Shown here: in pieces, positions 31,236 to 38,861 of the stretch
Layout of the letters: each line of letters begins with the position of its first letter
Numbering within the stretch: position 1 is the stretch's first letter
NCBI RefSeq assembly: GCF_001667035.1
Contig: NZ_LZIR01000040.1
Location: 88,104-152,103, forward strand
Direction: 5' to 3'
Source: Mycobacterium sp. 852002-51057_SCH5723018
GTDB lineage: Bacteria; Actinomycetota; Actinomycetes; Mycobacteriales; Mycobacteriaceae
DNA: 64,000 nucleotides
The notes under the pieces: model-generated
What the model saw: only the letters and a program-made list of their open reading frames with translations
Databases searched by the model: none
Told to the model about the DNA's origin: nothing
Made by a program: the position numbers and the translations under genes

Positions 31236-32446
31236 AGCCCGGTTCCGGTGGGCCGCGCTTCGGCATCGACGACGTTCGCTACCTGCGGTCCGAGGCGGGC
31301 GCCGCGGCGCTTGCCGCGGTGGCAGCGCTGGAGTTGACCGACGCGACCCGGATCGCCGACATCGCGGCGGTGCGCGACCGATTCGGCGAACGGGCACCGG
31401 TGCTGGTGGAGACGACGCTGCTGCGCCGGCGCGCCGAGACGAAGCTGCGCCAGTTGGGTGACGTGTCGAGCTGGCTGTTCACCGACGAGGCGCTGCAGCA
31501 GGCCACCGCGGCGCCGGTGGCGCTGCACCGGGCGCGCCGGCTGGCCGCTGGGCCGGGCGGACCCGACGTCACCGTGCACGATGCCACCTGCTCGATCGGC
31601 ACCGAACTGGCCGCGCTGCGAGCCTTGGGCGTGCTGGCGCTGGGCAGCGACATCGACCCGGTGCGGCTGGCGATGGCACGCCACAACCTTCCGGAGGGCA
31701 CCGCCCTGTGCCGCGCTGACGCGCTGCACCCGGTCACCCGCGACGCGGTGGTGCTCGTCGACCCCGCCCGCCGCAGCGACGGCCGGCGGCGCCTGCGCCT
31801 CGAGGATCACCGACCCGGGCTCGGCCAGTTGATCGACGCCTACCGCGGCCGCGACCTCGTTGTAAAGTGCGCCCCGGGAATCGATTTCGAACAAATCAGG
31901 CGGCTCGGTTTCGACGGCGAAATCGAGCTCACGTCGTATCGCGGCTCGGTTAGGGAAGCGTGCCTGTGGTCGGCCGGGCTGGCGCGTCCGGGCGTCGGCC
32001 GGCGGGCGAGCGTGCTGGATCGCGGCGAAGAGATCACCGATGCCGAGCCCGACGACTGCCCGGTGCGGCCGGCCGGGCGATGGATCGTCGACCCCGACGG
32101 CGCCGTGGTCCGGGCCGGCCTGGTGCGCCACTACGGCGCGCGGCACGGGCTGTGGCAGCTCGATCCCGACATCGCCTACCTGTCCGGGGATCGGCTGCCG
32201 GCGGGGGTGCGGGGCTTCGAGGTGCTCGAGGAGGCGGCGTTCGACGAGCGCCGGCTGCGCCGGGCCCTGGCGGCGCTGGACTGCGGGGCGCTGGAGATCC
32301 TGGTCCGTGGTGTCCGTGTCGACCCCGACGCGCTGCGGCGACGGCTGCGGCCGCGCGGCGGCCGGGCGCTCTCGGTGGTCATCGCCCGCATCGGCTCCGG
32401 GCCCGCCGGCCGTCCGACGGCCTTCGTGTGCCGTCCCTCCCGATAG
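31232..32446 (+). CDS. THUMP-like class I methyltransferase (Rv3037c-like), start uncertain
   Basis: About 400 residues. The N-terminal helical part (FGIDDVRYLRSEAGAAAL) leads to a SAM domain with DATCSIGTELAAL (motif I), GSDIDPVRLAMARHN and VLVDPARR (motif IV-like). The C-terminal region resembles the THUMP-like domain of RNA-modifying enzymes. The gene has no ATG, GTG or TTG near its conserved start. CTG 31232 overlaps the upstream stop; a GTG at 31169 would overlap by 67 bases. RNA as substrate is inferred from the domain; a sugar substrate cannot be excluded, given the polysaccharide genes nearby. Confidence 0.82.
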   Translation: MKPGSGGPRFGIDDVRYLRSEAGAAALAAVAALELTDATRIADIAAVRDRFGERAPVLVETTLLRRRAETKLRQLGDVSSWLFTDEALQQATAAPVALHRARRLAAGPGGPDVTVHDATCSIGTELAALRALGVLALGSDIDPVRLAMARHNLPEGTALCRADALHPVTRDAVVLVDPARRSDGRRRLRLEDHRPGLGQLIDAYRGRDLVVKCAPGIDFEQIRRLGFDGEIELTSYRGSVREACLWSAGLARPGVGRRASVLDRGEEITDAEPDDCPVRPAGRWIVDPDGAVVRAGLVRHYGARHGLWQLDPDIAYLSGDRLPAGVRGFEVLEEAAFDERRLRRALAALDCGALEILVRGVRVDPDALRRRLRPRGGRALSVVIARIGSGPAGRPTAFVCRPSR

Positions 32447-32516
32447 CGCGCGGGTACGCTGGTCGCCGTCACTCTTGTAGGCGCGCAACCCTTTCAGTCG
32501 GCGAGGACGATTCCAC

Positions 32517-33200
32517 ATGCGTTATCTGATCGCGGCGGCGGTGCTGGTCGCTGCGGTCGTGCCGGGCTGGCCGGCGGCCGCGGCCCCGCCGTCGTGTGCC
32601 GAGTTGGGCGGCGCCGTCGAGGCCGGGCAGTTGTGTCACGTGCAGACCACCGCCACGACCTACACGCTCAACTTGACTTTTCCCGCCGACTATCCCGACG
32701 AACAGGCGCTGACCGACTACATCACGCAGAACCGCGACGGGTTCGTCAACGTCGCGCAGAGTTCCGGGACGCGCGACCAGCTCTACCAGATGGTCGCCAC
32801 CACCGAGCAGCACACCGCGGGCCAGCCGCCCCACGACACCCGCAGCGTGGTGCTGAAGTTCTTCCAGGACCTGGGCGGTGCCCACCCGTCCACCTGGTAC
32901 AAGGCGTTCAACTACAACCTCGGGGCCAAGCAGCCGATCACGTTCGACAATCTCTTCGCGCCCGGCATCACGCCGCTGGACAGCATCTTCCCGATCGTCC
33001 AGCATGACCTGGAGCGCCAAAACCCCTTGGGCGTGGCGATACTGCCGTCGACGGGGCATGACCCGTCGCACTACCAGAACTTCGTCATCACCGACGACCA
33101 GCTGATCTTCTACTTCGCCCCGGGCGAGATACTGCCCGCGCTCGCCGGTCCGGTCCAGGCTCAGGTGCCGCGCAACGCCATTCCGCCGCTGGCGATCTAG
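32517..33200 (+). CDS. TB22.2-like secreted protein, RsiV/DUF3298 domain
   Basis: A 227-residue exported protein. The signal peptide (LIAAAVLVAAVVPGWPAAAA) is cleaved near residue 23. Two cysteines (PPSCAEL, GQLCHV) follow. The mature part has the DUF3298/RsiV-type fold: FVNVAQSS, LKFFQDLGG, WYKAFNYNLG, ITFDNLFAPG and FVITDDQLIFYFAPGEI. The function of this secreted family is unknown; one M. tuberculosis member was studied as the antigen TB22.2. The stop codon lies inside the left end of a dispersed-repeat copy. Confidence 0.88.
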   Translation: MRYLIAAAVLVAAVVPGWPAAAAPPSCAELGGAVEAGQLCHVQTTATTYTLNLTFPADYPDEQALTDYITQNRDGFVNVAQSSGTRDQLYQMVATTEQHTAGQPPHDTRSVVLKFFQDLGGAHPSTWYKAFNYNLGAKQPITFDNLFAPGITPLDSIFPIVQHDLERQNPLGVAILPSTGHDPSHYQNFVITDDQLIFYFAPGEILPALAGPVQAQVPRNAIPPLAI

Positions 33201-33239
33201 GGCCTCGTGGCGTAGCCGGGCGCAGCGGGTCGCCACCAT
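33192..33239 (-). repeat. Dispersed-repeat copy overlapping the TB22.2-like stop
   Basis: Reverse-oriented copy. The right part, GGCGTAGCCGGGCGCAGCGG and on to CCACCAT at 33239, is nearly identical to the array unit (29 of 31). The left part (GCGATC...) is more diverged and includes the TAG stop of the upstream gene. Confidence 0.65.
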
Positions 33240-33245
33240 CTCGGA

Positions 33246-33584
33246 CTAAACGGGGCCGGCCAGCGACTCCATCGCCGCCGCGCCGATCGCCAGCCCGACC
33301 TGCGCCAGGCAGCCGACGATCGGGGCGACGAAGGCGAGCTTGCGCCGTATCAGGAGATACACGGCGACGCCGACGTCGGCGACCAGGACGACGGCGCCGC
33401 CCCACACGCCCAACCGCATCGCCCGGTCGATCCACACCGGGTCGCCGCACTTGACCGAACCGCACGGGTCGGTGCCCATGACCAGCAGGCCCAGCAGCGC
33501 GACCGTCGCGCCGAACAAAAAGCCGTGCACGATCAGCAGGACGATGGTCGCGGCGATGCCGGCCGGCCGGCTGCGGTTACTCAT
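33246..33584 (-). CDS. Small membrane protein, unknown function
   Basis: A 112-residue protein with three predicted membrane helices (IAATIVLLIVHGFLFGATVA, LGVWGGAVVLVADVGVAVYL, APIVGCLAQVGLAIGAAA). A short loop holds two cysteines (DPCGSVKCGDP). It begins six bases after the upstream beta-propeller lipoprotein gene and is probably co-transcribed with it. I know no function for this family. The 3' end is next to the repeat copy at 33192. Confidence 0.78.
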   Translation of the reverse strand: MSNRSRPAGIAATIVLLIVHGFLFGATVALLGLLVMGTDPCGSVKCGDPVWIDRAMRLGVWGGAVVLVADVGVAVYLLIRRKLAFVAPIVGCLAQVGLAIGAAAMESLAGPV

Positions 33585-33590
33585 CGATGT

Positions 33591-34925
33591 CTAGGCCGGC
33601 GCCAAGCCGTAGACCTGGCCGTCGCTGGTGGCGGCCACCACCCGGCGGTCCGCGCCGACCGACACCCCGACGGGATAGCCGGTGGCCGCGGGCAGCGGAT
33701 AGCTGCCCAGGGTGTGACCGTTGGACGGGTCGAAGACGAGCACCGACATCCCGGGCGCGCCGTCGGCCGGCGGGCCGCCGGCCACCGTATAGCCGACGCC
33801 TCCGCCGGTCAGGCTCGACGACGACAGCGGGGTGACGTCGTCGCGTCGCCAGACCGGATCGGCGTGGTCGCCGGCGTCCTTGAACGCCAGCAGCCGAGTG
33901 CCGGGGCCGCCGCCCGAGACGATCAGCCCCTGCGGGGTGACCGCGGGCGGCGTCTGCGCCAGAAAGCCCAGCGGTACCGACCATTTCGCCTTCCCGTCGG
34001 CGGCCTTCAGCGCCCACAGCCGCTGGTCGCGGCCGTTGACGTAAACAGTCGACCCGTCGGCGGACAACACCGGACTGGCAATGACGCCGGCGCCGACGGC
34101 GTCGCTGGTCCATTCGCGGGATAGCAGGGGGGTCTGCCCGGGGTGGTATTTCAGCCCGATCAGCCCGGCGGCGGGGGCGCCCGGCTGCCAGAGGCCCACC
34201 ACCGCCATCCCGGTGGTCGCGGAGAAGGCCGGCGACGCCGCGACCGGGCAGCCCGGCCGGGCGGGCGCGCAATCGGCCAGCCCGCGTGTCGCATCGGTGG
34301 GGTCGACGCCCTCCACCAGGTCCATCGGGCTGCCGACCACCTCGCCGCGGTGGGAGTCGAAAACCAGCACCTGGCCCAGGTGGGTGACGACCAGCAGCTG
34401 GCCCTGCCCGAGGAACCGGGGGGTGGCGGGCATCCCGATCACCGGCTTGCGCCAGCGCGTCCACTGCGTCAGCGGAAACGAGAGGAAGGCCCCCGGTTGA
34501 CCGACGTAGAGGTTGTCGAAGCCGTCGAACAGCGGGCCGGCGAACCCGCCGCCCTGGAACAGCCGGACACACCAGCGCTGCCGGCCGTTGTTGTCGTTCT
34601 CCCACTCAAACAGCGAGCATCCGCCCGGCGTCTGCGCGTTGAGCGCGAGATAACCGCGCGAGCTCAGCGCCGGGCCGGCCGCCAAACTGCCCTTGACCGA
34701 GCGCGTCCACCGCAGCGACAGCTTGGAGGCGCCGCTCGTCGCGGTGTATCCGCTGTTGGCGGCGTCGGCGTATTGCGCGGGCCAGCCCTGCGCGGCCGAC
34801 GAGTCGACCCACGAGTCGGTGTTGCCGCATCCGCCGACCCCGATGCCGAGCCCGACGGCGAGCGCGCCCGCCAGCGCCGCCGATGACCAACGCCGAAGCC
34901 CACGCGGGAGATGTCGGGCAAGCAC
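33591..34925 (-). CDS. PQQ-like beta-propeller lipoprotein (Rv3035-like)
   Basis: A 444-residue exported protein. The N-terminal signal (SSAALAGALAVGLGIGVGGC) ends in a lipobox-like cysteine near residue 33. The rest is built of repeated blades typical of pyrroloquinoline-quinone-like propellers (LRWTRSVKGSLAAGPALSS, TPRFLGQGQLLVVTHLGQVL, GSTVYVNGRDQRLWALKAADG, TSDGQVYGL). No PQQ ligand set is evident, so a scaffold role as in BamB-like proteins is possible. It is divergent from the hexapeptide transferase gene, with 96 bases between. Confidence 0.85.
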   Translation of the reverse strand: MLARHLPRGLRRWSSAALAGALAVGLGIGVGGCGNTDSWVDSSAAQGWPAQYADAANSGYTATSGASKLSLRWTRSVKGSLAAGPALSSRGYLALNAQTPGGCSLFEWENDNNGRQRWCVRLFQGGGFAGPLFDGFDNLYVGQPGAFLSFPLTQWTRWRKPVIGMPATPRFLGQGQLLVVTHLGQVLVFDSHRGEVVGSPMDLVEGVDPTDATRGLADCAPARPGCPVAASPAFSATTGMAVVGLWQPGAPAAGLIGLKYHPGQTPLLSREWTSDAVGAGVIASPVLSADGSTVYVNGRDQRLWALKAADGKAKWSVPLGFLAQTPPAVTPQGLIVSGGGPGTRLLAFKDAGDHADPVWRRDDVTPLSSSSLTGGGVGYTVAGGPPADGAPGMSVLVFDPSNGHTLGSYPLPAATGYPVGVSVGADRRVVAATSDGQVYGLAPA

Positions 34926-35021
34926 CTCGGGTTTCCAAGTCCTTCCGCGGGGTGGTGGGCACGATCGGCGATCGAGTACAGGTGAGGGTAACCCGTAGCG
35001 CCTCCGTTAGGCTTTTCGGCC

Positions 35022-35759
35022 ATGACGAGCATGTGGGGGGCCCCGCTCCATCGCCGGTGGCGTGGGTCAAACCTGCGGGACCCGCGCCAGGCCAAGTTCC
35101 TCACCCTGGCCTCGCTGAGGTGGGCGCTGGCCAACCGCGCCTACACCCCGTGGTACCTGGTGCGCTACTGGCGGCTGCTGAAGTTCAAGCTGGCCAACCC
35201 GCACATCATCACCCGGGGAATGGTGTTTCTCGGCAAGGGCGTGGAGATCCACGCGACACCGGAACTGGCGGAGCTGGAGATCGGCCGCTGGGTGCACATC
35301 GGGGACAAGAACACCATCCGCGCCCACGAGGGTTCGCTGCGCTTCGGCGACAAGGTGGTGCTCGGCCGCGACAACGTCATCAACTGCTACCTCGACATCG
35401 AGCTCGGCGATTCGGTGCTGATGGCTGACTGGTGCTACGTCTGCGATTTCGACCACCGCATGGACGACATCAACCTGCCGATCAAGGATCAGGGCATCAT
35501 CAAGTCGCCGGTGCGGATCGGGCCCGACACCTGGGTGGGGGTCAAGGCGACGGTGCTGCGCGGCACGTCCATCGGGCGCGGCTGCGTGCTGGGCTCGCAC
35601 GCGGTGGTGCGCGGCGTCGTCCCCGACTATTCGATCGCGGTCGGCGCGCCGGCCAAGGTGGTCAAGAACCGGCAGCTGTCCTGGGAAAGCTCGGCCGCGC
35701 AGCGCGCGGAGCTGGCCGCGGCACTAGCCGACATCGAACGCAAGAAGGCGTCGCACTAG
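35022..35759 (+). CDS. Hexapeptide-repeat acyl/acetyltransferase (Rv3034c-like)
   Basis: A 245-residue left-handed beta-helix transferase. Repeats of the [LIV]-G-x-x pattern run from about residue 70 (FLGKGVEIHA) through LGRDNVIN, IELGDSVLMADWCYVCDFDHRM, VRIGPDTWVGVKATVLRGTSIGRGCVLGSHAVVRGVV to VGAPAKVVKN. The His in CDFDHRM is a candidate catalytic base. It probably O-acetylates a sugar and lies in the neighbourhood of the methylglucose lipopolysaccharide genes, so modification of that polymer is plausible. TAGGCT eight bases before the ATG suggests a leaderless start. Confidence 0.9.
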   Translation: MTSMWGAPLHRRWRGSNLRDPRQAKFLTLASLRWALANRAYTPWYLVRYWRLLKFKLANPHIITRGMVFLGKGVEIHATPELAELEIGRWVHIGDKNTIRAHEGSLRFGDKVVLGRDNVINCYLDIELGDSVLMADWCYVCDFDHRMDDINLPIKDQGIIKSPVRIGPDTWVGVKATVLRGTSIGRGCVLGSHAVVRGVVPDYSIAVGAPAKVVKNRQLSWESSAAQRAELAAALADIERKKASH

Positions 35760-35944
35760 CGGCTCACCGTTTCGGGCTGGTCGTCGACCTTGAAATCGAA
35801 GTTGACGTCGCCGGCGTCGACGCCGGTGACGGTCACGTTGATGCCGTACTTCTGGGCGCCGTCGGTGAGTTCGCAACGCAGCGTCGCGCCCTGGACGCCC
35901 TTCAGGTATTTGCATGCCGACCATCTTCGGGATAGGGGAATTCG
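35756..35944 (-). pseudogene. Truncated DUF4333-type domain
   Basis: On the minus strand the frame ending at 35756 reads CKYLKGVQGATLRCEL, then TDGAQKYGINVTVTGVDAG, then DVNFDFKVDDQPETVSR and a stop. This is the typical C-terminal half of an actinobacterial DUF4333 exported protein (CP...L...G....C pattern). The upstream signal peptide and first half are missing, and a TGA at 35945 closes the frame, with no start codon between. It is a decayed remnant, overlapping the transferase stop by a few bases. Confidence 0.7.
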
Positions 35945-36067
35945 TCAATCCTGCGCGGCGGCGGTGATGTGCGGAGATTGGTGGACGTCATCGCCGGACG
36001 GGTCGAACATTTCGGCCCGGGTGATCGGCCGGCCTTCGGTCGCGCGAAACCGCAACAGCGACGGCAT
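35945..36067 (-). pseudogene. Possible 40-codon gene relic
   Basis: A short open frame, MPSLLRFRATEGRPITRAEM to AAAQD, follows the tspO-like gene by 11 bases. Its amino-acid composition looks coding and resembles the C-terminus of a larger enzyme, but I cannot name a family. It may be a small real gene or a remnant. The region from 35760 to 36078 holds only this and the DUF4333 fragment. Confidence 0.3.
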
Positions 36068-36078
36068 GATTGGGTGCC

Positions 36079-36558
36079 CTAGCGGTTGCGCCGCCAGATA
36101 TCACTGGCCAGGACCGTCGCGAACGCGCACCACAGCGGATAGGGCGACAGCGCCGCCGCGGCTCGCCGGTCGGCGTCCGCGGCGCGACGCACCAGATCGG
36201 CACTGCTCGCCGTCAACACCGCGGCGCCGAGCGCGGAGGCACCGAGCTTGTGATACCGGAAGAAGAGCCAACTCCATCCGGCGTTCAACAGCAGGTTCAC
36301 GCCCAGCGCCACGGCGTAGCGCTGGGCCCGGTCGGGCCGCCGTGCGGTCCGAAACTGGTCGATGACCACCGCGGACGTGACCGCTATGTCGGCGTAGAGC
36401 AACGTCCACACCACCGGGAATGCGGCGCCGGGCGGCTGGTAGGGCGGCTTGCGGAGCAGCGAGTACCACGCGGGCACGCGCTCCGGGCTGGCGATGCTTC
36501 CCGCGCTGGCGGCCGTCGCGACGGCAAGCGCTGTCACGGTCCATGTCGACCTTCTCAC
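36079..36558 (-). CDS. TspO/MBR family membrane protein
   Basis: A 159-residue five-helix membrane protein of the TspO (translocator/peripheral benzodiazepine receptor) family, which binds porphyrins and is linked to stress and tetrapyrrole handling. Family marks are WYSLLRKPPYQPPGAAFPVVWT, LNAGWSWLFFRYHKLG and the C-terminal LSPYPLWCAFATVLASDIWRRN. It lies downstream of a MarR gene on the same strand, with an AT-rich spacer that holds a possible operator. To my memory it is not part of the M. tuberculosis block. Confidence 0.93.
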   Translation of the reverse strand: MRRSTWTVTALAVATAASAGSIASPERVPAWYSLLRKPPYQPPGAAFPVVWTLLYADIAVTSAVVIDQFRTARRPDRAQRYAVALGVNLLLNAGWSWLFFRYHKLGASALGAAVLTASSADLVRRAADADRRAAAALSPYPLWCAFATVLASDIWRRNR

Positions 36559-36613
36559 GCTGCGCTCCGTTCTTCCAATGGCTTTGGGCTAGGACTAGCA
36601 CAATTTCAGTTAC

Positions 36614-36624
36614 TTAAACATTAA
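36614..36624. promoter_or_regulatory. AT-rich dyad before tspO-like gene
   Basis: TTAA-ACA-TTAA inside the unusually AT-rich stretch around 36600-36640, upstream of the TspO gene and downstream of the MarR gene. MarR proteins favour short TTAA-like dyads. The assignment is tentative. Confidence 0.35.
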
Positions 36625-36665
36625 ATAGCTTTAGCAATCCAGCTGAAGCGGGACTCCGCTGGGTA

Positions 36666-37187
36666 TTAGCGGCGCGCCGCGCGTTGGGGTGAGTCGTTGA
36701 CGAGCTCGCCCTCGAATGTCGACATCGCAGCGATCATTGCGGTGAAAACGCGGTGGGCGGCAGCGAGGTCCCTATCGCTGAGATCCGCCATGGCTGCTCG
36801 CAGATGAGCGCCCAGCGGCGCGAAGAAGGCCTGCGCCGTAGCCATGCCGCGGTCCTCGTAGCGCAGCAACCACTTTCGTCGGTCGTCGGGGTCGGGTTCG
36901 CGTCGAATATGCCCCTCGTCGATCATTCGATCGACGAGGTAGGTAATCGCCGCGGACGACACGCCCAAACGTTGGCGCAGCTGCGCCAAGGTCAATGGCG
37001 CACCCGCGGTTTCACCGACCATGATGTGAAGGAGCGCGTGAAAGTCGGTGGTACCCAAGTCATTCTGGCGCGCGAAGTGGCGGCCCAGGCGATCCGATTG
37101 CGCTGTGATCGCGCGCATGTCGGCCGACAGCCGCTTCTCCAGCTCGCCGCGGCTCGGCGGTGGGTCGTGTGCGCGGCGCTTCGTCAC
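36666..37187 (-). CDS. MarR family regulator
   Basis: A 173-residue winged-helix regulator. The HTH reads LTLAQLRQRLGVSSAAITYLVDRMIDEGHIRREPDPDDRRKW (about 68-110), with the Asp-Arg wing pattern of MarR proteins. Flanking helices provide dimerisation. It sits upstream of the tspO-like gene with a 107-base spacer and probably controls it. The ligand is unknown. Confidence 0.9.
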   Translation of the reverse strand: MTKRRAHDPPPSRGELEKRLSADMRAITAQSDRLGRHFARQNDLGTTDFHALLHIMVGETAGAPLTLAQLRQRLGVSSAAITYLVDRMIDEGHIRREPDPDDRRKWLLRYEDRGMATAQAFFAPLGAHLRAAMADLSDRDLAAAHRVFTAMIAAMSTFEGELVNDSPQRAARR

Positions 37188-37328
37188 CTACCCGCATCCT
37201 TCATCAGACCCACAGCGTATCCGCGCGCCTCACGAAAGACCTAACAGAACCCACCGCTCCTCGGGCCGAGCTTGCCGCGGGGTCGGGTTTGGCGGCCCAG
37301 CACGCGAAAATTGAAGGTGCCTAGGGCT

Positions 37329-37832
37329 TTACGGCCTCAGTACGGGATCGCTGCGACGCGCGGCCAGGTGCCTGGTCTCTCGGTCCTGGACCATGTCGGA
37401 GAGGAACCCGCGGCGTGACCGGACGATGTCCTCGATGAGCTGAAGGGCTTCGGCCACCGACCCGACGACGGGCAAACCGTGGTCGCCGACGATGCCGAGC
37501 AGCGGGCGCATCGCGGCCCCGGCGACCACGCTGCAGTGCACCCGGGTCTGCTGATGTTCGTGGTTGAGCACCTGCAGCGCTCGGAACCCGTCAAGGCTCA
37601 GGAAATCGAGGTGACTCAAATCGAGGATCAACGGGGTTTTCAGCCGGGCGAAGCGGCGAATCGCTCGGGCGACGTGCGACGCATTCGAGGCGTCGATCTC
37701 GCCGTCAATGCGCAGGACGGTGCCCAGGCTGCGCGCGTAAACGAACAGTCGCGCGCCGTTGAAGTCGGCCATGTACCGGCAGCGGTCAGGTTGGCCTTGG
37801 TCGGGTGTACCCGTGGGATGAATAGCGCTCAT
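37329..37832 (-). CDS. STAS-domain protein, anti-sigma factor antagonist-like
   Basis: A 167-residue protein with one STAS domain (about 30-130). VLRIDGEIDASNASHVARAI is followed by LILDLSHLDFLSLDGFRALQVL; the Ser in FLSLDGF occupies the place of the serine that is phosphorylated in SpoIIAA-type antagonists. No RsbW-like kinase or sigma gene is adjacent, so it is an orphan. Starts at 37832 and at Met21 (37772) are both possible. C-terminal tail is basic. Confidence 0.85.
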   Translation of the reverse strand: MSAIHPTGTPDQGQPDRCRYMADFNGARLFVYARSLGTVLRIDGEIDASNASHVARAIRRFARLKTPLILDLSHLDFLSLDGFRALQVLNHEHQQTRVHCSVVAGAAMRPLLGIVGDHGLPVVGSVAEALQLIEDIVRSRRGFLSDMVQDRETRHLAARRSDPVLRP

Positions 37833-38094
37833 GTGAATGCCCGTCGATCACGCTGCGGGGGAGTGGTGGTGCAGCACACGCCGCTCCGGAAGGCAAGAAG
37901 CTGTGGACTCAACCTTCCCGGCATTCTACGCCGATTTCCGCAGGTTGGCGGCGGAAAACCAAAGTCGAACAACGCCGTCCGGCGCGCACCGGATGCCGAC
38001 TCCCTCGGTGGTTTGGTAGCGCCCAGAGCGGGTATGTGACGCGGTAACAACCAGCCGGCGGATCCCCGTGGGATGCGAAGGGCGGTGTGGCCCA

Positions 38095-38799
38095 ATGGAA
38101 GCGACGTGCGGCCGATACTTTCGGTCAGCGATCGCAGTTGCATTCACCATCATGTGTGCGGGCGCGTGCGCGCCGGCCGGGGCCAGCCCGGGCGCGACGG
38201 TGTATCCCGGCATGCAGATCTATCAGGGTGGTACGGCCTGCATGGTGGGGTTCGTCGAGCCGCGGCTGCGGGTCGCGCTGAGCACCGGTCAGTGCGATGA
38301 GGGGTCACTGGTCACCGACCGCGACAAGAATCTGCTCGGAACGGTGGTGGTTGCCCGCCGCCAGACCTCCGGCGACGTCTCGGCGGAAGTCGCGGCGGCC
38401 GTCGAATACGAAGTCATCGCGGTGGCGCCCGATGTCGCCGCCACGGATCTGCTGCCGACCGGGCGCCATCTGCACTCGACGCCCGCGCTGAGCGCGCAAC
38501 AGGGCCTGCCGGTGTGCCAATTCCGGGTAGCGGGCGGCCAGAAATGCGGCACCGTGGGACCGGTCAGCAACGGCCGCTTCGTCATCGCCGATATGGCCGT
38601 CGACAGCCGCGACTTCGGCGGTCCCGTGTACGCGCTGACCGACGACAACGGCGCCATGATCGTGGGGCTGTACGAGGGCATGTGGCGATCGGCGCCCGCG
38701 ATCGAATCGTGGCAGGCGGTGATGGCGCAGGTCTACATCGACACCCGTGCGCGCGGCGGGCAGCAGCCGTTGCCGGGTCTGCGCCCGGCCGGCCGGTAG
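38095..38799 (+). CDS. Secreted trypsin-fold protein lacking the catalytic triad (Rv3033 position)
   Basis: A 234-residue exported protein. The signal peptide (SAIAVAFTIMCAGACAPAGA) ends near residue 30. The remainder has the layout of chymotrypsin-like proteases: STGQCDEG at 63-70 sits where TAGHC is expected (His to Gln66), EYEVIAV at 104-110 where the Asp segment is expected (Glu104), and DSRDFGGPVYAL at 170-181 where GDSGGP is expected (Ser to Phe174). It is probably a non-catalytic relative that binds a partner. The start at 38068 is also open; ATG 38095 is chosen. Confidence 0.75.
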   Translation: MEATCGRYFRSAIAVAFTIMCAGACAPAGASPGATVYPGMQIYQGGTACMVGFVEPRLRVALSTGQCDEGSLVTDRDKNLLGTVVVARRQTSGDVSAEVAAAVEYEVIAVAPDVAATDLLPTGRHLHSTPALSAQQGLPVCQFRVAGGQKCGTVGPVSNGRFVIADMAVDSRDFGGPVYALTDDNGAMIVGLYEGMWRSAPAIESWQAVMAQVYIDTRARGGQQPLPGLRPAGR

Positions 38800-38806
38800 G
38801 ACGACG

Positions 38807-38838
38807 TTTCTCTCGGGTTTCTCTCGGGTTTCTCTCGG
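38807..38838 (+). repeat. Tandem 11-bp repeat
   Basis: Three copies (the last lacks one base) of TTTCTCTCGGG lie in the 62-base space between two genes. The unit length is not a multiple of three. The repeat sits 24 bases before the next start. Confidence 0.7.
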
Positions 38839-38861
38839 CCGAGAACGGGAACTCGGCGCCG

